Part shown: one piece after another, positions 7,667 to 15,601 of the stretch
Numbering within the stretch: the stretch's first letter is position 1
Layout: each line of letters opens with the position of its first letter
NCBI GenBank assembly: GCA_050942875.1
Contig: JBMNOD010000041.1
Coordinates: 1-27,922, forward strand
DNA: 27,922 nt
DNA from: JAAZAI01 sp050942875
GTDB lineage: Bacteria; Verrucomicrobiota; Kiritimatiellia; RFP12; UBA3636
Reading direction: 5' to 3'
The notes under the pieces: generated by a model
Databases searched by the model: none
Seen by the model: the letters and a program-made list of their open reading frames with translations, nothing else
What the model was told of the DNA's origin: nothing
Made by a program: the position numbers and the translations under genes

Positions 7667-8767
7667 ATGAAGAAATTAACAGCCCCTCATCTGCTCTTCG
7701 GAAAACCCGTTGCTGAGCCTGATATTCGCCATGCGACAGGCTTCTCGGCGGCTGACCCTGTCGTCGTGCTCCTGCTCCCGCGCCAAGCCATTCTCGTTGT
7801 TTCCTCAATGGAATTGGGGCGCGCCCGCGTCCAAGCGACCGGCTGCCGCGTCGAAACGCCCGCCTCGCTCAATGTACCGCCGATGCAGCAGGGCCAACCT
7901 GCAGCCTGGGCCGTTGCCGTCGCCCGGCGCTACGCACCGGATGGCGTGCAGGTTGACGCCACGTTCCCCGTCGGCGCCGCTCGGCAACTCGAAGCCAACG
8001 GCATCGTCGTGACGCTCGCCGACGACAGCCCCGTCGCGCACCGCCGCGTTGTGAAAACCGCCGACGAGATCGCCAAGATCGCCCGCGTCCAGAAGGCCGC
8101 GCGCGCCGCCATGCGCGCCGTCGGCAACGCCATCCGCAACGCCGAGGCGGACGCCCGCGGCCGCCTCGTCTGGAACGGCAAGCTCCTCACGTCGGAACGC
8201 GCGCACGCCATCGTGCGCGAAACCGTGCTCGAACACGACTGCATCGACGAAGACACCATCATCGCCGGCGGCGCCCAGGCCGCCGACCCGCACGAGCGCG
8301 GCCACGGGCCGCTCAAAACCGGCGAGTGGGTCGTCTGCGACATCTTCCCGCGAAGCCTCGACACGGGCTACTGGGGCGACATGACGCGCACGTTCATGCA
8401 TGGCCGCCCCTCCCCCTGGCACGCCGCGCTCCACCGCGCCGTCAAGGCCGCGCAACGCGACGCACTCGACCGAATCCGCCACGGGGCAAAGGGTGGCGAC
8501 ATTCACAACGCCGTGAACCGCAGCTTCGAAGACGCCGGCTTCAAAACCGGCGTCGGAGACGACGGTCGCCCCTTCGGCTTCATCCACAGCACCGGACACG
8601 GCGTCGGCCTCGAAATCCACGAAGAGCCTCGACTTTCTCCACGTGGCGGACGCCTCGCCGAAAACATGGTCGTCACCGTCGAGCCGGGTCTCTACTACCC
8701 CGGCCGCGGCGGCGTCCGGATCGAAGACCTCGTCGTCGTCGGTCGCGACGGCCCGCGGATTCTCTAG
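7667..8767 (+). CDS. M24-family metallopeptidase (Xaa-Pro aminopeptidase-like)
   Basis: A 366-residue pita-bread-fold peptidase. A creatinase-like N-terminal domain is followed by the catalytic domain. The dinuclear-metal ligands are in place: Asp in WVVCDIFPR, Asp in YWGDMTRTF, His in STGHGVGLEIHEEP, Glu in VVTVEPGLYYP and Glu in GGVRIEDLVVV. Members remove N-terminal residues, typically ahead of proline, in the cytoplasm. The start at 7667 removes 21 unrelated residues of the longer open frame and begins MKKLTAPHLLFG. No Shine-Dalgarno is present; a promoter hexamer sits 8 nt upstream. The next gene begins 14 nt after the stop, so they probably form an operon. Prolidase and Xaa-Pro aminopeptidase cannot be separated by sequence reading alone. 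Confidence 0.88.
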   Translation: MKKLTAPHLLFGKPVAEPDIRHATGFSAADPVVVLLLPRQAILVVSSMELGRARVQATGCRVETPASLNVPPMQQGQPAAWAVAVARRYAPDGVQVDATFPVGAARQLEANGIVVTLADDSPVAHRRVVKTADEIAKIARVQKAARAAMRAVGNAIRNAEADARGRLVWNGKLLTSERAHAIVRETVLEHDCIDEDTIIAGGAQAADPHERGHGPLKTGEWVVCDIFPRSLDTGYWGDMTRTFMHGRPSPWHAALHRAVKAAQRDALDRIRHGAKGGDIHNAVNRSFEDAGFKTGVGDDGRPFGFIHSTGHGVGLEIHEEPRLSPRGGRLAENMVVTVEPGLYYPGRGGVRIEDLVVVGRDGPRIL

Positions 8768-8781
8768 AAAGCGCACGCCCC

Positions 8782-9036
8782 ATGACTTCACGCCCCCGCA
8801 ACGAAACAACCTGCGACCTCGCCCCGCTGCTCATCGACGCGCTGCGCGGCGGCGAGTCGATCCGCTTCCGCGCGCAAGGGCAGAGCATGCGCCCGTTCAT
8901 CCTCGATGGCGATCCGGTCGTCATCGCCCCTGCCCCGCCGGTCGAAGCCCTGCGCCGAGGCGACGTGCTGCTCTACGAACGCACCCCCGACACCCTCCGC
9001 CTCCATCGCCTCCAGCGCATCCTTTCCGGCCCCCCC
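8782..9036 (+). pseudogene. S26-like signal-peptidase domain, 5' part of a frameshifted gene
   Basis: From ATG 8782 the frame encodes an S24/S26-type peptidase-like domain: FRAQGQSMRPFILDGD, with the candidate nucleophile Ser in GxSMxP, then LRRGDVLLYE and LRLHRLQRIL. A His in the HR motif, rather than a catalytic Lys, resembles the Ser-His (SEC11-like) branch. The domain continues after 9036 in the +1 frame as LILRGDSPGQTCEHLAPDRV, where Asp may complete the site. The switch falls at seven C (9030-9036); removing one C restores a single frame into the nucleotidyltransferase. This may be a sequencing indel, a real mutation or recoding. Together 8782-10393 would encode one two-domain protein of about 536 residues. 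Confidence 0.7.
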
Positions 9037-10393
9037 GCCCGCGCTGATCCTCCGCGGCGATTCGCCGGGCCAGACCTGCGAACACCTCGCGCCCGACCGC
9101 GTGCTCGGCATCCTGACGACCTACGAGCGCAACGGCCGCGTCCGGCGCGCCCGCCACCCTCTCCGCCGCCTGGCCGGGCTGCTCTGGCCGCGCCTGCGCA
9201 ACCGCGCGCTCGTCGCGACAGGCCGATACGCCCGCTATCAGCAATCCATCGCCGACCCGCCCGACCTCGCCCTCCTCAAGGCCGCGCTCAAAGCCACGCT
9301 GCGCGGCGGCGACAACGCCGCCGACGACACCCCCGCGCCTACGGTCAATCCCAAGGCGCTCGTCGCCACGGCTCGACGCCACGGCGTGCTCGCCCTCTGC
9401 GCGAGCGAACTCATCCGCCGCTGTCCCGCCGCCGAGCCGCCCATCCGCGACGCCCTCCGCGCGATGGCGTTCGAAACGGAAACGAACCTCGCTTGCGTGG
9501 CAGACGCTCTCGGAGCCCTTCACGACGCGGGTCTCACACCGCTCATCGTCAAAGGCCCCGCGCTCGCCGCCCTCGCCTACGGCGATCCGACCCTCCGCCC
9601 CTACGACGACGTGGACCTGCTGCTCGACGGCGCCGACCGCGCGCATGCCCTGGCCGTGCTCCAAAACATCGGCTGGCGCGACTCGCGCAATGCCCCGCCC
9701 CTTGCCCAACGCCACCTGCTCCGCACAACAGAAGACCTCGCGCTCGTCCATCCCCGATGCGACGTCGGGCTCGAGCTCATCCACCCCGGCGGCATCTTGA
9801 TCGACGCCGCCCCGGCGGCGGAGTCCACACCCTGCCCTTTCGAGATCCACGGCACAGCGGCGAGGGCGCCGTCAACAACCGACCACTTCCTCTACTGCGC
9901 CGCACACGGCGCCAAGCACGGCTACACGCGCCTCGTCTGGCTGGCAGACCTCGATCGTCTCGCCGCGACCTTTGCCGCCGACGATTGGGCGACAGTCATG
10001 TCGCAAGCAAAAGCACGACGCCTCGCGCGAGCGCTCGGACTTTCGATCGCGCTCCTCCAGAAGGTGCTCGGCACCCCTGTCCCGCCCGAGTTTGAAACGC
10101 CTGCCAAACGGATGGACTGGATCGAGGCAACGTCCACACGCTGCCTCGACGCACAAGCCCGGGGGGATCGTCATGTCGAGACGTGGCGCTGGTGGATGGC
10201 GCTACAAGACACGGTTGGGCAACGCCTGCGCCATTGCCGCCGCTGGCTCTTCACCCCCACCGGCGCCGACCTGCGCGCCTGCGCGCTGCCCCTCTGGGCA
10301 CATCGCGGCTACAGGATCCTCCGCCCGCTCCGCCTGCTTGTGCGACTGGTGTTTCGCCGTCCCGCGCCCCCGCTCACATGGGATCCCCGGTGA
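8906..10393 (+). CDS. Nucleotidyltransferase-family protein (C-terminal part of S26-nucleotidyltransferase fusion)
   Basis: This open frame holds the rest of the S26-like domain (from about 9037) and an uncharacterised nucleotidyltransferase-family domain. The domain shows LIVKGPALAALAY, DPTLRPYDDVDLLLDG, with the acidic DxD pair expected to bind metal, and DLALVHPRCDVGLELIH, then helical segments with HFLYCAAHGAKHG. The first 42 or so codons from ATG 8906 are an out-of-frame reading of the S26 part, so the real start is likely 8782. In other bacteria S26-like peptidases and such nucleotidyltransferases occur together in exopolysaccharide or peptide-modification loci; no such partners are seen here. 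Substrate and function are unknown. The C-terminus is rich in Arg and Leu and may contact the membrane. Confidence 0.7.
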   Translation: MAIRSSSPLPRRSKPCAEATCCSTNAPPTPSASIASSASFPAPPPALILRGDSPGQTCEHLAPDRVLGILTTYERNGRVRRARHPLRRLAGLLWPRLRNRALVATGRYARYQQSIADPPDLALLKAALKATLRGGDNAADDTPAPTVNPKALVATARRHGVLALCASELIRRCPAAEPPIRDALRAMAFETETNLACVADALGALHDAGLTPLIVKGPALAALAYGDPTLRPYDDVDLLLDGADRAHALAVLQNIGWRDSRNAPPLAQRHLLRTTEDLALVHPRCDVGLELIHPGGILIDAAPAAESTPCPFEIHGTAARAPSTTDHFLYCAAHGAKHGYTRLVWLADLDRLAATFAADDWATVMSQAKARRLARALGLSIALLQKVLGTPVPPEFETPAKRMDWIEATSTRCLDAQARGDRHVETWRWWMALQDTVGQRLRHCRRWLFTPTGADLRACALPLWAHRGYRILRPLRLLVRLVFRRPAPPLTWDPR

Positions 10394-10474
10394 TCGGTGG
10401 CGGAAGCGCGGGCAAGGGACGGACATGCCACGCCCTTGCCAGGGTTGCTGGCGCACCCCGCGCCGGGCATCGTC

Positions 10475-10522
10475 GGGGGTTTTGGGGACAGGGGGTTTTG
10501 GGGACAGGCCCCCAAAATCCCC
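10475..10522. terminator. G-tract repeat and hairpin between convergent genes
   Basis: Two perfect tandem copies of GGGGGTTTTGGGGACA (10475-10490, 10491-10506) are followed by CCCCCAAAATCCCC (10509-10522). The second copy can pair with the C-rich arm into a long hairpin with a 5-nt loop and one bulged T. Alternatively the four G tracts at 10475-10503 fit a G-quadruplex motif. The element lies between the ends of two convergent genes, where a bidirectional terminator is expected. A U tract is absent on both sides, so termination is inferred. Confidence 0.5.
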
Positions 10523-10536
10523 TTCAGCCCAACCGG

Positions 10537-11865
10537 CTAGTGCACATGCCATCCACTGCGCTTCATCCGGCGCTTTTCGATGGGCAATGGCATCATGCGC
10601 AACAGGAAGACAAGACCCGGCAACAAGATCGCAAAAGCCAGCGCATAATAACGTCGATAGACCACGATCATCACATCGCCCCTTGCCGAAGGGTCGATCC
10701 CCCGACCCAGACAATGCAGCAGCCCGCCCGACAGCATCATGCCGATCGCGCCCGCGCCAGCGCCGGCCACCATGTTCATCAACATCGCGACAGACACACG
10801 ACGCCTGGCCGAAACCGTCTGCAAGAAGTAGTGCGTGACGGAGTTTTCGGACGTAGCGACATTCGCTCCAGTCAAAACGAAAAGCAAGGCGGCCAGCGGC
10901 ATCGCGGCAGAAAACGCATCTGGGGCAAACGACCATAGAACGGCCGTCACGAGCATCAAACCATAGGAAAGCATCAGCGTCTTGCGCGGTCCGATGCGGC
11001 TGATGATCCGAGCCGCCGCGATCGAGGCCATCGCAGCGGAGCCGTATCGGAGCAATGAAAAAAGCAACGCCCCCGTATCGCTCACGTCATAGCCCCGCTT
11101 CACAAAGAGCACCGACACCGGCCCGAGCATCACGTGCAAGACATTGTTGACGAAGCTTCCCAGCAACAAGCGACGCAACGAGCTGTCGTGAAGCGCCTCG
11201 GCCATTTCATGCACGACAGGACGTCGGGCGGATTCACGAATGGCACCTGTCTCATCAATGCGGCGAAGAAACTTTGAGGAGAACATGCCCAGCATCGAAC
11301 CTGCGACGATGATCAATGAGATGGTGAGAACCGTCTCCGAAACCTTGAGCATGATGCAGATCACGATCAATGCCACAAAGCAGGCCGCATAGAACAGGCC
11401 GCTTCTTTTGGCAATGAACCGAGGCCGTTCTTCTTCTGACGCAATGTCTCCCGCCAGCGGCTCCGCCATGACGACGCCGGCCGCCCGAAAACCATAGAAG
11501 AAAAACGCCCCCCCGATCAGGCTGACGAGCGCAAGGGTCGAAATCCCCAAATGCTGCCAAAGCGCGGAAGAAGCCACAACAAACGCCGCAAAACTGCGCA
11601 AGACCCAAAAAACGGCCTGGCTTTGAGCACCCCCGACCCTGGCGGAGACAATCTTGCCCAAAGGAAGCAGCAAATAGCCGAAAAAAAGCATGCCGCCAAG
11701 AATGGCGGTCACGACATCCGGAAACCCAAGCTTCACCGCAAGCAAAATCATGAGCGTCTCGCCCACGCACACGTAGGAGAGCCCGTTGATCGCGTTAAAA
11801 ACGTTCATGTTGAGCTGCGAACGCCGACGCTGTTCAGGTGTGAGTTCTTCTTGTTCTAGAATCAT
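10537..11865 (-). CDS. MFS transporter
   Basis: A 442-residue polytopic membrane protein with about 12 hydrophobic segments in two halves, separated by a charged cytoplasmic loop (about residues 190-225, REEERPRF to FLRRIDETGAIRES). SRIGPRKTLMLSYGL matches the loop between helices 2-3 or 8-9 of the major facilitator superfamily. Substrate cannot be assigned. The start at 11865 (MILEQEELTPEQRRRSQLN) is chosen over the longer open frame at 11994 because the extra 43 residues overlap the divergent promoter region and do not look like transporter sequence; no ribosome site is seen for either. It ends 143 nt from the convergent nucleotidyltransferase gene, separated by the G-tract hairpin. Confidence 0.85.
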   Translation of the reverse strand: MILEQEELTPEQRRRSQLNMNVFNAINGLSYVCVGETLMILLAVKLGFPDVVTAILGGMLFFGYLLLPLGKIVSARVGGAQSQAVFWVLRSFAAFVVASSALWQHLGISTLALVSLIGGAFFFYGFRAAGVVMAEPLAGDIASEEERPRFIAKRSGLFYAACFVALIVICIMLKVSETVLTISLIIVAGSMLGMFSSKFLRRIDETGAIRESARRPVVHEMAEALHDSSLRRLLLGSFVNNVLHVMLGPVSVLFVKRGYDVSDTGALLFSLLRYGSAAMASIAAARIISRIGPRKTLMLSYGLMLVTAVLWSFAPDAFSAAMPLAALLFVLTGANVATSENSVTHYFLQTVSARRRVSVAMLMNMVAGAGAGAIGMMLSGGLLHCLGRGIDPSARGDVMIVVYRRYYALAFAILLPGLVFLLRMMPLPIEKRRMKRSGWHVH

Positions 11866-11978
11866 GGGATTGCGGAGCGAAAGAACGCGGCAAGCCGCGC
11901 GACCAACAAAACCTGCATCATGCCGAAAGTGTACACCAGGCCAGAACGAAATGCAAACCACCCGAAAAATTTCCGGTA

Positions 11979-12007
11979 TTGACCAATCCTGCAAGAATGA
12001 CTACACT
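11979..12007 (+). promoter_or_regulatory. Promoter of the outer-membrane barrel gene
   Basis: -35 TTGACC (five of six, 11979-11984) and -10 TACACT (four of six, 12002-12007) are spaced by 17 bp. Transcription from about 12014 gives a leader of about 74 nt with AAGGA 9 nt before the ATG. Confidence 0.6.
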
Positions 12008-12087
12008 TACCCCTTGAACGCAGACAAGCATTCACGCATTGTCACACACCCAACCCAACCCACACCCAACCCAAAGGATCTGGCCGT

Positions 12088-12753
12088 ATGAAAAGACTGA
12101 CACACATCGCCGTCGCAACGTTCATTCTTGCAGGAACCGCAATCGCCCAAGAAAACATCGCAACGACCCCACCCTCGACCGATGTTGCAGGCACGTTGCA
12201 ATACTTCATGCCCGGTCAAGATGACGACTACGACTCCGGCTTCGGAGCTGAAATTCAAATCCGGTTCTGGTCGTGCCCGAATCTGGGCTTCGCCCTTGCC
12301 GGAGGAGTCGCGAGCTGGGAGGTCAACGAACAAGAAGGCGTCGCCGACTATGGCAGCTCGGCCTTTGCGGCATCGATCGAAGGCGACGTGACGCTTGTCC
12401 CGATCGGCGGCTCGATTCTGTACCGCGCGGCGCTCGCAGACAACCTCAACCTCGTCCTCGAAGGAGGGCTCCGGTATGTAATCGTGGAGTCTGACGCAAC
12501 GATGACCTTCGCCCTCACAGAAGCCTACGGCGGGGTCGTCGGTGGAAGTGCCGACATGAAGATCGACAATGGTTTTGTCGGCCTCGTCGCTGCAAACCTT
12601 GAAGCGGAGCTGTCGCCCGGAGTCAGCCTGCTGGGTGGCGTGGGCTACCAGTTCGACATCACGAAAGGCGATGTCGAATGGATGGGAGAGGATTTCGGCG
12701 AAAACGAGTTGAAAGCGTTTTTCATCCGCGCCGGCCTCGCATTCGACTTTTGA
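12088..12753 (+). CDS. Outer-membrane beta-barrel protein
   Basis: A 221-residue secreted protein with a clear Sec signal peptide (MKRLTHIAVATFILAGTAIA, cleavage after about residue 20). Alternating hydrophobic and polar strands, aromatic residues at strand ends and a C-terminal Phe (AFFIRAGLAFDF) match small outer-membrane barrels and the usual Bam recognition signal. Acidic loops such as GQDDDYDSG are visible. Function is unknown; small porin-like or OmpA/OmpW-like structural roles are possible. It is transcribed divergently from the MFS gene from its own promoter. AAGGA lies 9 nt before the start. No obvious terminator follows. Confidence 0.75.
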   Translation: MKRLTHIAVATFILAGTAIAQENIATTPPSTDVAGTLQYFMPGQDDDYDSGFGAEIQIRFWSCPNLGFALAGGVASWEVNEQEGVADYGSSAFAASIEGDVTLVPIGGSILYRAALADNLNLVLEGGLRYVIVESDATMTFALTEAYGGVVGGSADMKIDNGFVGLVAANLEAELSPGVSLLGGVGYQFDITKGDVEWMGEDFGENELKAFFIRAGLAFDF

Positions 12754-12915
12754 TGGACACAAACTCTTCGAGACCCTGGCTGACCTCCGTTCAACCAACA
12801 CGTTCACGTGCCCATGCTCGTTCACGATGGCGACCCCGATCCCGACAACGATTTGGATGGCGCCATTTCCAGGCGCGCTTGCCTTTCACAAACAGATTTC
12901 TGACGGAAAAACAAC

Positions 12916-12944
12916 TTTTCTTGGACTTCCGTTTCAAGTAGAAT
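12916..12944 (+). promoter_or_regulatory. Weak promoter candidate of the beta-helix gene
   Basis: TAGAAT (12939-12944, five of six) is a good -10. The hexamer 17 bp upstream, TTTTCT, is poor. ACGGAA and TTCCGT, an inverted pair about 18 nt apart, flank the -35 region and could bind a regulator. The leader would be about 50 nt with AAGGAG before the ATG at 13000. Confidence 0.3.
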
Positions 12945-12999
12945 GGATGGCGCTTGCAAACCTTTGAAGCGCTTTCATCGCATCAAGAAGGAGTCGTCC

Positions 13000-14553
13000 A
13001 TGCCACGAAAACCAACGCCCCTGTTCAACGCGCTCGCTTGCTTCGCGCTTGTTCATCTCACGGGTTTCGCCCGATCCGAAACGTATTTTGTCGTTCCCGC
13101 CTCCACGCCGAACCACACGGCCGTCTACCCGTACACAAGCTGGGAGACGGCGGCGACGAACATCGCGGACGCCGTCGCCGTCACGGAGGAGGACAAGACG
13201 GTCATGGACACCGTCTATCTCACCAACGGGATCCACTACATCACCACGCCCGTCTCGACCGAGGACAACCGGATCACCATCAAAAGCTGGGACGGAAATC
13301 CCGAGACCACGATCATCAACGGAAACTATCCCGCCAACCAGACGCGCGCCTTCCATGTCCTGGCAAAACATCGGGGGCCCGCCTACATCGAAGGGCTGGC
13401 CTTCACCAATTGCCATTCCACCGCGACGGGAGGGGCGATCTACTTCAGAGGCGCAAGCAACGGCGCCATTTCCAACTGCTGGTTCCTGGGCAATGTCGCC
13501 GCGGAAAGGGGAGGCGCCATCAATCTCGAACGGGCGGGCTTCATCAAAAACTGCCGCTTCGTCGGCAATGCCAGCAATGAAGGAGGCGCCGTCGGCGTCA
13601 CAGCCGACGTCCAAACGTCGATGCCCCTTTCGGGCCAGCCGGCCGTCATTGACTGCGTGTTTTCCAACAACATGTCCTGCAAAAACGGGGGGGCGGCCAT
13701 CAGCGGAGCGCACGGCTACCTGGTCTCGCGCTGCACGTTTGTGGACAACGTCGTCTCCAACACGGTCACGGCCTACGGTGGCGCCATCGCCCTCGGCCAC
13801 GGAGGCACCGTTCACGCCTCCTTGATCACGGGGACAAAAAAACTGAACACGGGATATGTGCGCGGCGTTGCCGTCGCCTCGCCGAACAATAGAAACAATT
13901 CCCTGCTCGACTGCAGGATCGAAAAAAACGCGGGAGGAGAATCGGCGGTCCATTTTTTGGACGGCCTTTCGACGATTGTCGAGAATTGCACGATCCTGGA
14001 CAACACCAACAACGTGGCCGCCGTCGCGGGAAGCATGGTCATGCGCAACACCCTCGTCGCGCGCAATGCGAACGTCGGGTTTTTAAGCGGGAACCCCGTT
14101 TCAGACAGTTGGGGATCGATCCTCGAAAACTGCACGATCACCGCGAACGGAACGTTCGGGTATCAACTCATGGGCAACACGCTGACCAATCAACTCGTCA
14201 ACTGCATCGTGCAGGGCAACGCGCCCGGCGATCAATGGAAGCGACCGCAAGTCTCGCCAGGCCCCGCGTTCCTTGTCGAAAACTCGTGTCTCTCCCCGCT
14301 TCCGTCCGGCGGCGACGTCGTCGTCAACGACGCGGTCATCACAACGGATCCAGCGTTCAAGAACCCCGCGGCCGGCGACTATCGCCTGCGTGGAACATCC
14401 CCCTGCCGCAACAGCGGCGCCAACGCCCTCCCCTGGCTTGCCGACGCCAGGGATCTTGGCGGAAGCAACCCGCGCATTCTCGAGGACGTCGTCGACATGG
14501 GCTGCTACGAATATTTCAACGAGCATCCCTGCACGGTTGTCACGATACGGTGA
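13000..14553 (+). CDS. Secreted right-handed beta-helix protein with choice-of-anchor Q-type C-terminus
   Basis: A 517-residue protein with an N-terminal signal peptide (about residues 1-26, ending GFARS). Repeating beta-helix rungs follow, for example GGAIYFRGASNGAISNCWF, GGAINLERAGFIKNCRFVG and GGAAISGAHGYLVSRCTFV, as in pectate-lyase-like and inverting polysaccharide-lyase folds. The C-terminus has DPAFKNPAAGDYRLRGTSPC, DLGGSNPRI and VDMGCYEY, the pattern of 'choice-of-anchor Q' proteins, which are usually exported and often surface-attached. Catalytic residues cannot be assigned. The start at 13000 is supported by AAGGAG 6 nt upstream; the open frame from 12943 adds 19 unrelated residues. 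It converges on the isomerase gene, with 7 nt between the ends. A role in glycan binding or cleavage is inferred from fold and neighbours. Confidence 0.82.
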   Translation: MPRKPTPLFNALACFALVHLTGFARSETYFVVPASTPNHTAVYPYTSWETAATNIADAVAVTEEDKTVMDTVYLTNGIHYITTPVSTEDNRITIKSWDGNPETTIINGNYPANQTRAFHVLAKHRGPAYIEGLAFTNCHSTATGGAIYFRGASNGAISNCWFLGNVAAERGGAINLERAGFIKNCRFVGNASNEGGAVGVTADVQTSMPLSGQPAVIDCVFSNNMSCKNGGAAISGAHGYLVSRCTFVDNVVSNTVTAYGGAIALGHGGTVHASLITGTKKLNTGYVRGVAVASPNNRNNSLLDCRIEKNAGGESAVHFLDGLSTIVENCTILDNTNNVAAVAGSMVMRNTLVARNANVGFLSGNPVSDSWGSILENCTITANGTFGYQLMGNTLTNQLVNCIVQGNAPGDQWKRPQVSPGPAFLVENSCLSPLPSGGDVVVNDAVITTDPAFKNPAAGDYRLRGTSPCRNSGANALPWLADARDLGGSNPRILEDVVDMGCYEYFNEHPCTVVTIR

Positions 14554-14560
14554 ACGCCGG

Positions 14561-15457
14561 TCATTTGACAAGCGACAGTTTTTCGCACGTGCGCCAATAG
14601 CGGATGGCGGAGACGTAGCCTTCGCGCGCATCCTCAATGGGCCAGCCGTTCGTCTCGAAGTTGACGTCGTGGTCGTAGCCGATCGCGCGAAGCGCCTGGA
14701 TGACGTCGAGCCAGGGGATGGTGCCAAACCCCGGGGACAGATGCTCGTCGGCCTTGCCGCGGTTGTCGTGGAAATGCGTCGTCACAATGCGCTTGCCGTA
14801 AGTCAAAATGCGTTCGACGACATCCATCGAGGAGAGGTGGGCGTGACCTGAATCGAGGCAAACGCCCACCCCCTCGGACGTGATGTGCTGGAACAAGTCC
14901 GCCATCCACGCCGGTTCGCTGTTGAACAGATCGGCGTTCTCAAGCGCAATGCAGACGCCCATGCCGCGAGCCTCCTCGCCGGCCGCGTCGAGATTCCTGG
15001 CGCAGCGTTTCAGAAGGGCCTCGCGCCCTTCCTTCTCGGCCAGCGCCTTGAAGGCCTCGGAATAGTCTTCCTGATGCACAAGCCCCTCGATCATGCCGGG
15101 GTGGATGACGAGGGCCCTGGCGCGAAGGTTGGCGGTGTAGCGACAGGAATCGACGAGCTTCTCGATCACGGCATCGTCGTCGGCGGGGTTCGGCGCGCAG
15201 ATGGCGCAAAGCCCATGATGCTGGGCGGAATGCATCCCCAGACCTTCGAGCATGTCGCCAATGCGTCGGGTCTCCTCGTCATAGTCAAAATCGGGTTCTT
15301 CAATCGTGACGTAGCCCGTGGTCATCACCGACCGGATGCCAAGCTCGTGCAAAATCTGCAGGTTTCGCCGAAAAGGCGCTTCGGGGGCGCGGGTGACGAC
15401 CGTGCCCGTCCAGCGGACGGTCCAGACGGGATAGGCGAGATCGAAAACTTCTTTCAT
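14561..15457 (-). CDS. Sugar phosphate isomerase/epimerase (xylose isomerase-like TIM barrel)
   Basis: A 298-residue protein of the AP-endonuclease-2/xylose-isomerase-like TIM-barrel family. Metal-binding positions typical of sugar epimerases can be seen: Glu in VCIALENADLF, Asp and His in GVCLDSGHAHLS, His in IVTTHFHDNRG, and Glu in VNFETNGWP. LVIHPGM and the late FGTIPW segment also fit. Members isomerise or epimerise free or phosphorylated sugars and inositols in the cytoplasm; the substrate is unknown. The start has AAGGAG 5 nt upstream. It is transcribed divergently from the 1,458-residue secreted protein, sharing an inverted-repeat promoter region, so the two are probably co-regulated and may act on the same glycan pathway. 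Confidence 0.85.
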   Translation of the reverse strand: MKEVFDLAYPVWTVRWTGTVVTRAPEAPFRRNLQILHELGIRSVMTTGYVTIEEPDFDYDEETRRIGDMLEGLGMHSAQHHGLCAICAPNPADDDAVIEKLVDSCRYTANLRARALVIHPGMIEGLVHQEDYSEAFKALAEKEGREALLKRCARNLDAAGEEARGMGVCIALENADLFNSEPAWMADLFQHITSEGVGVCLDSGHAHLSSMDVVERILTYGKRIVTTHFHDNRGKADEHLSPGFGTIPWLDVIQALRAIGYDHDVNFETNGWPIEDAREGYVSAIRYWRTCEKLSLVK

Positions 15458-15505
15458 GTGGACTCCTTGTTCTTGTGCAAACTGAAACCAGCTGCTTCGG
15501 GCGTC

Positions 15506-15553
15506 ATTCTACCACACATTGCATTTTAAAAAAAAGCCCGCGTGTGGTAGAAT
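15506..15553. promoter_or_regulatory. Divergent promoters embedded in a perfect 12-bp inverted repeat
   Basis: ATTCTACCACAC (15506-15517) and GTGTGGTAGAAT (15542-15553) are perfect reverse complements 24 nt apart, with an A/T-rich centre. Read outward, each arm contains TGGTAGAAT, an extended -10 (TGnTAGAAT). For the rightward gene TTTAAA lies 17 bp upstream of its -10 as a -35; the leftward -35 is poor. A dimeric regulator binding both arms could control both genes together. Confidence 0.6.
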
Positions 15554-15601
15554 TTGCGTCAACTGCTCCAACTGGCATCCTACAAGAACGAAAGGCTTCA
15601 C

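Noticed and set aside
7434..7716. Two small open frames in the dnaA upstream gap
   Set aside because: No family resemblance; composition matches translated AT-rich intergenic DNA, and the frames run into the M24 gene start.
12754..12915. DPDPDNDLDG, calcium-binding-like peptide in the gap before the beta-helix gene
   Set aside because: Only one motif in a short frame without a start or ribosome site; insufficient to call a gene or remnant.
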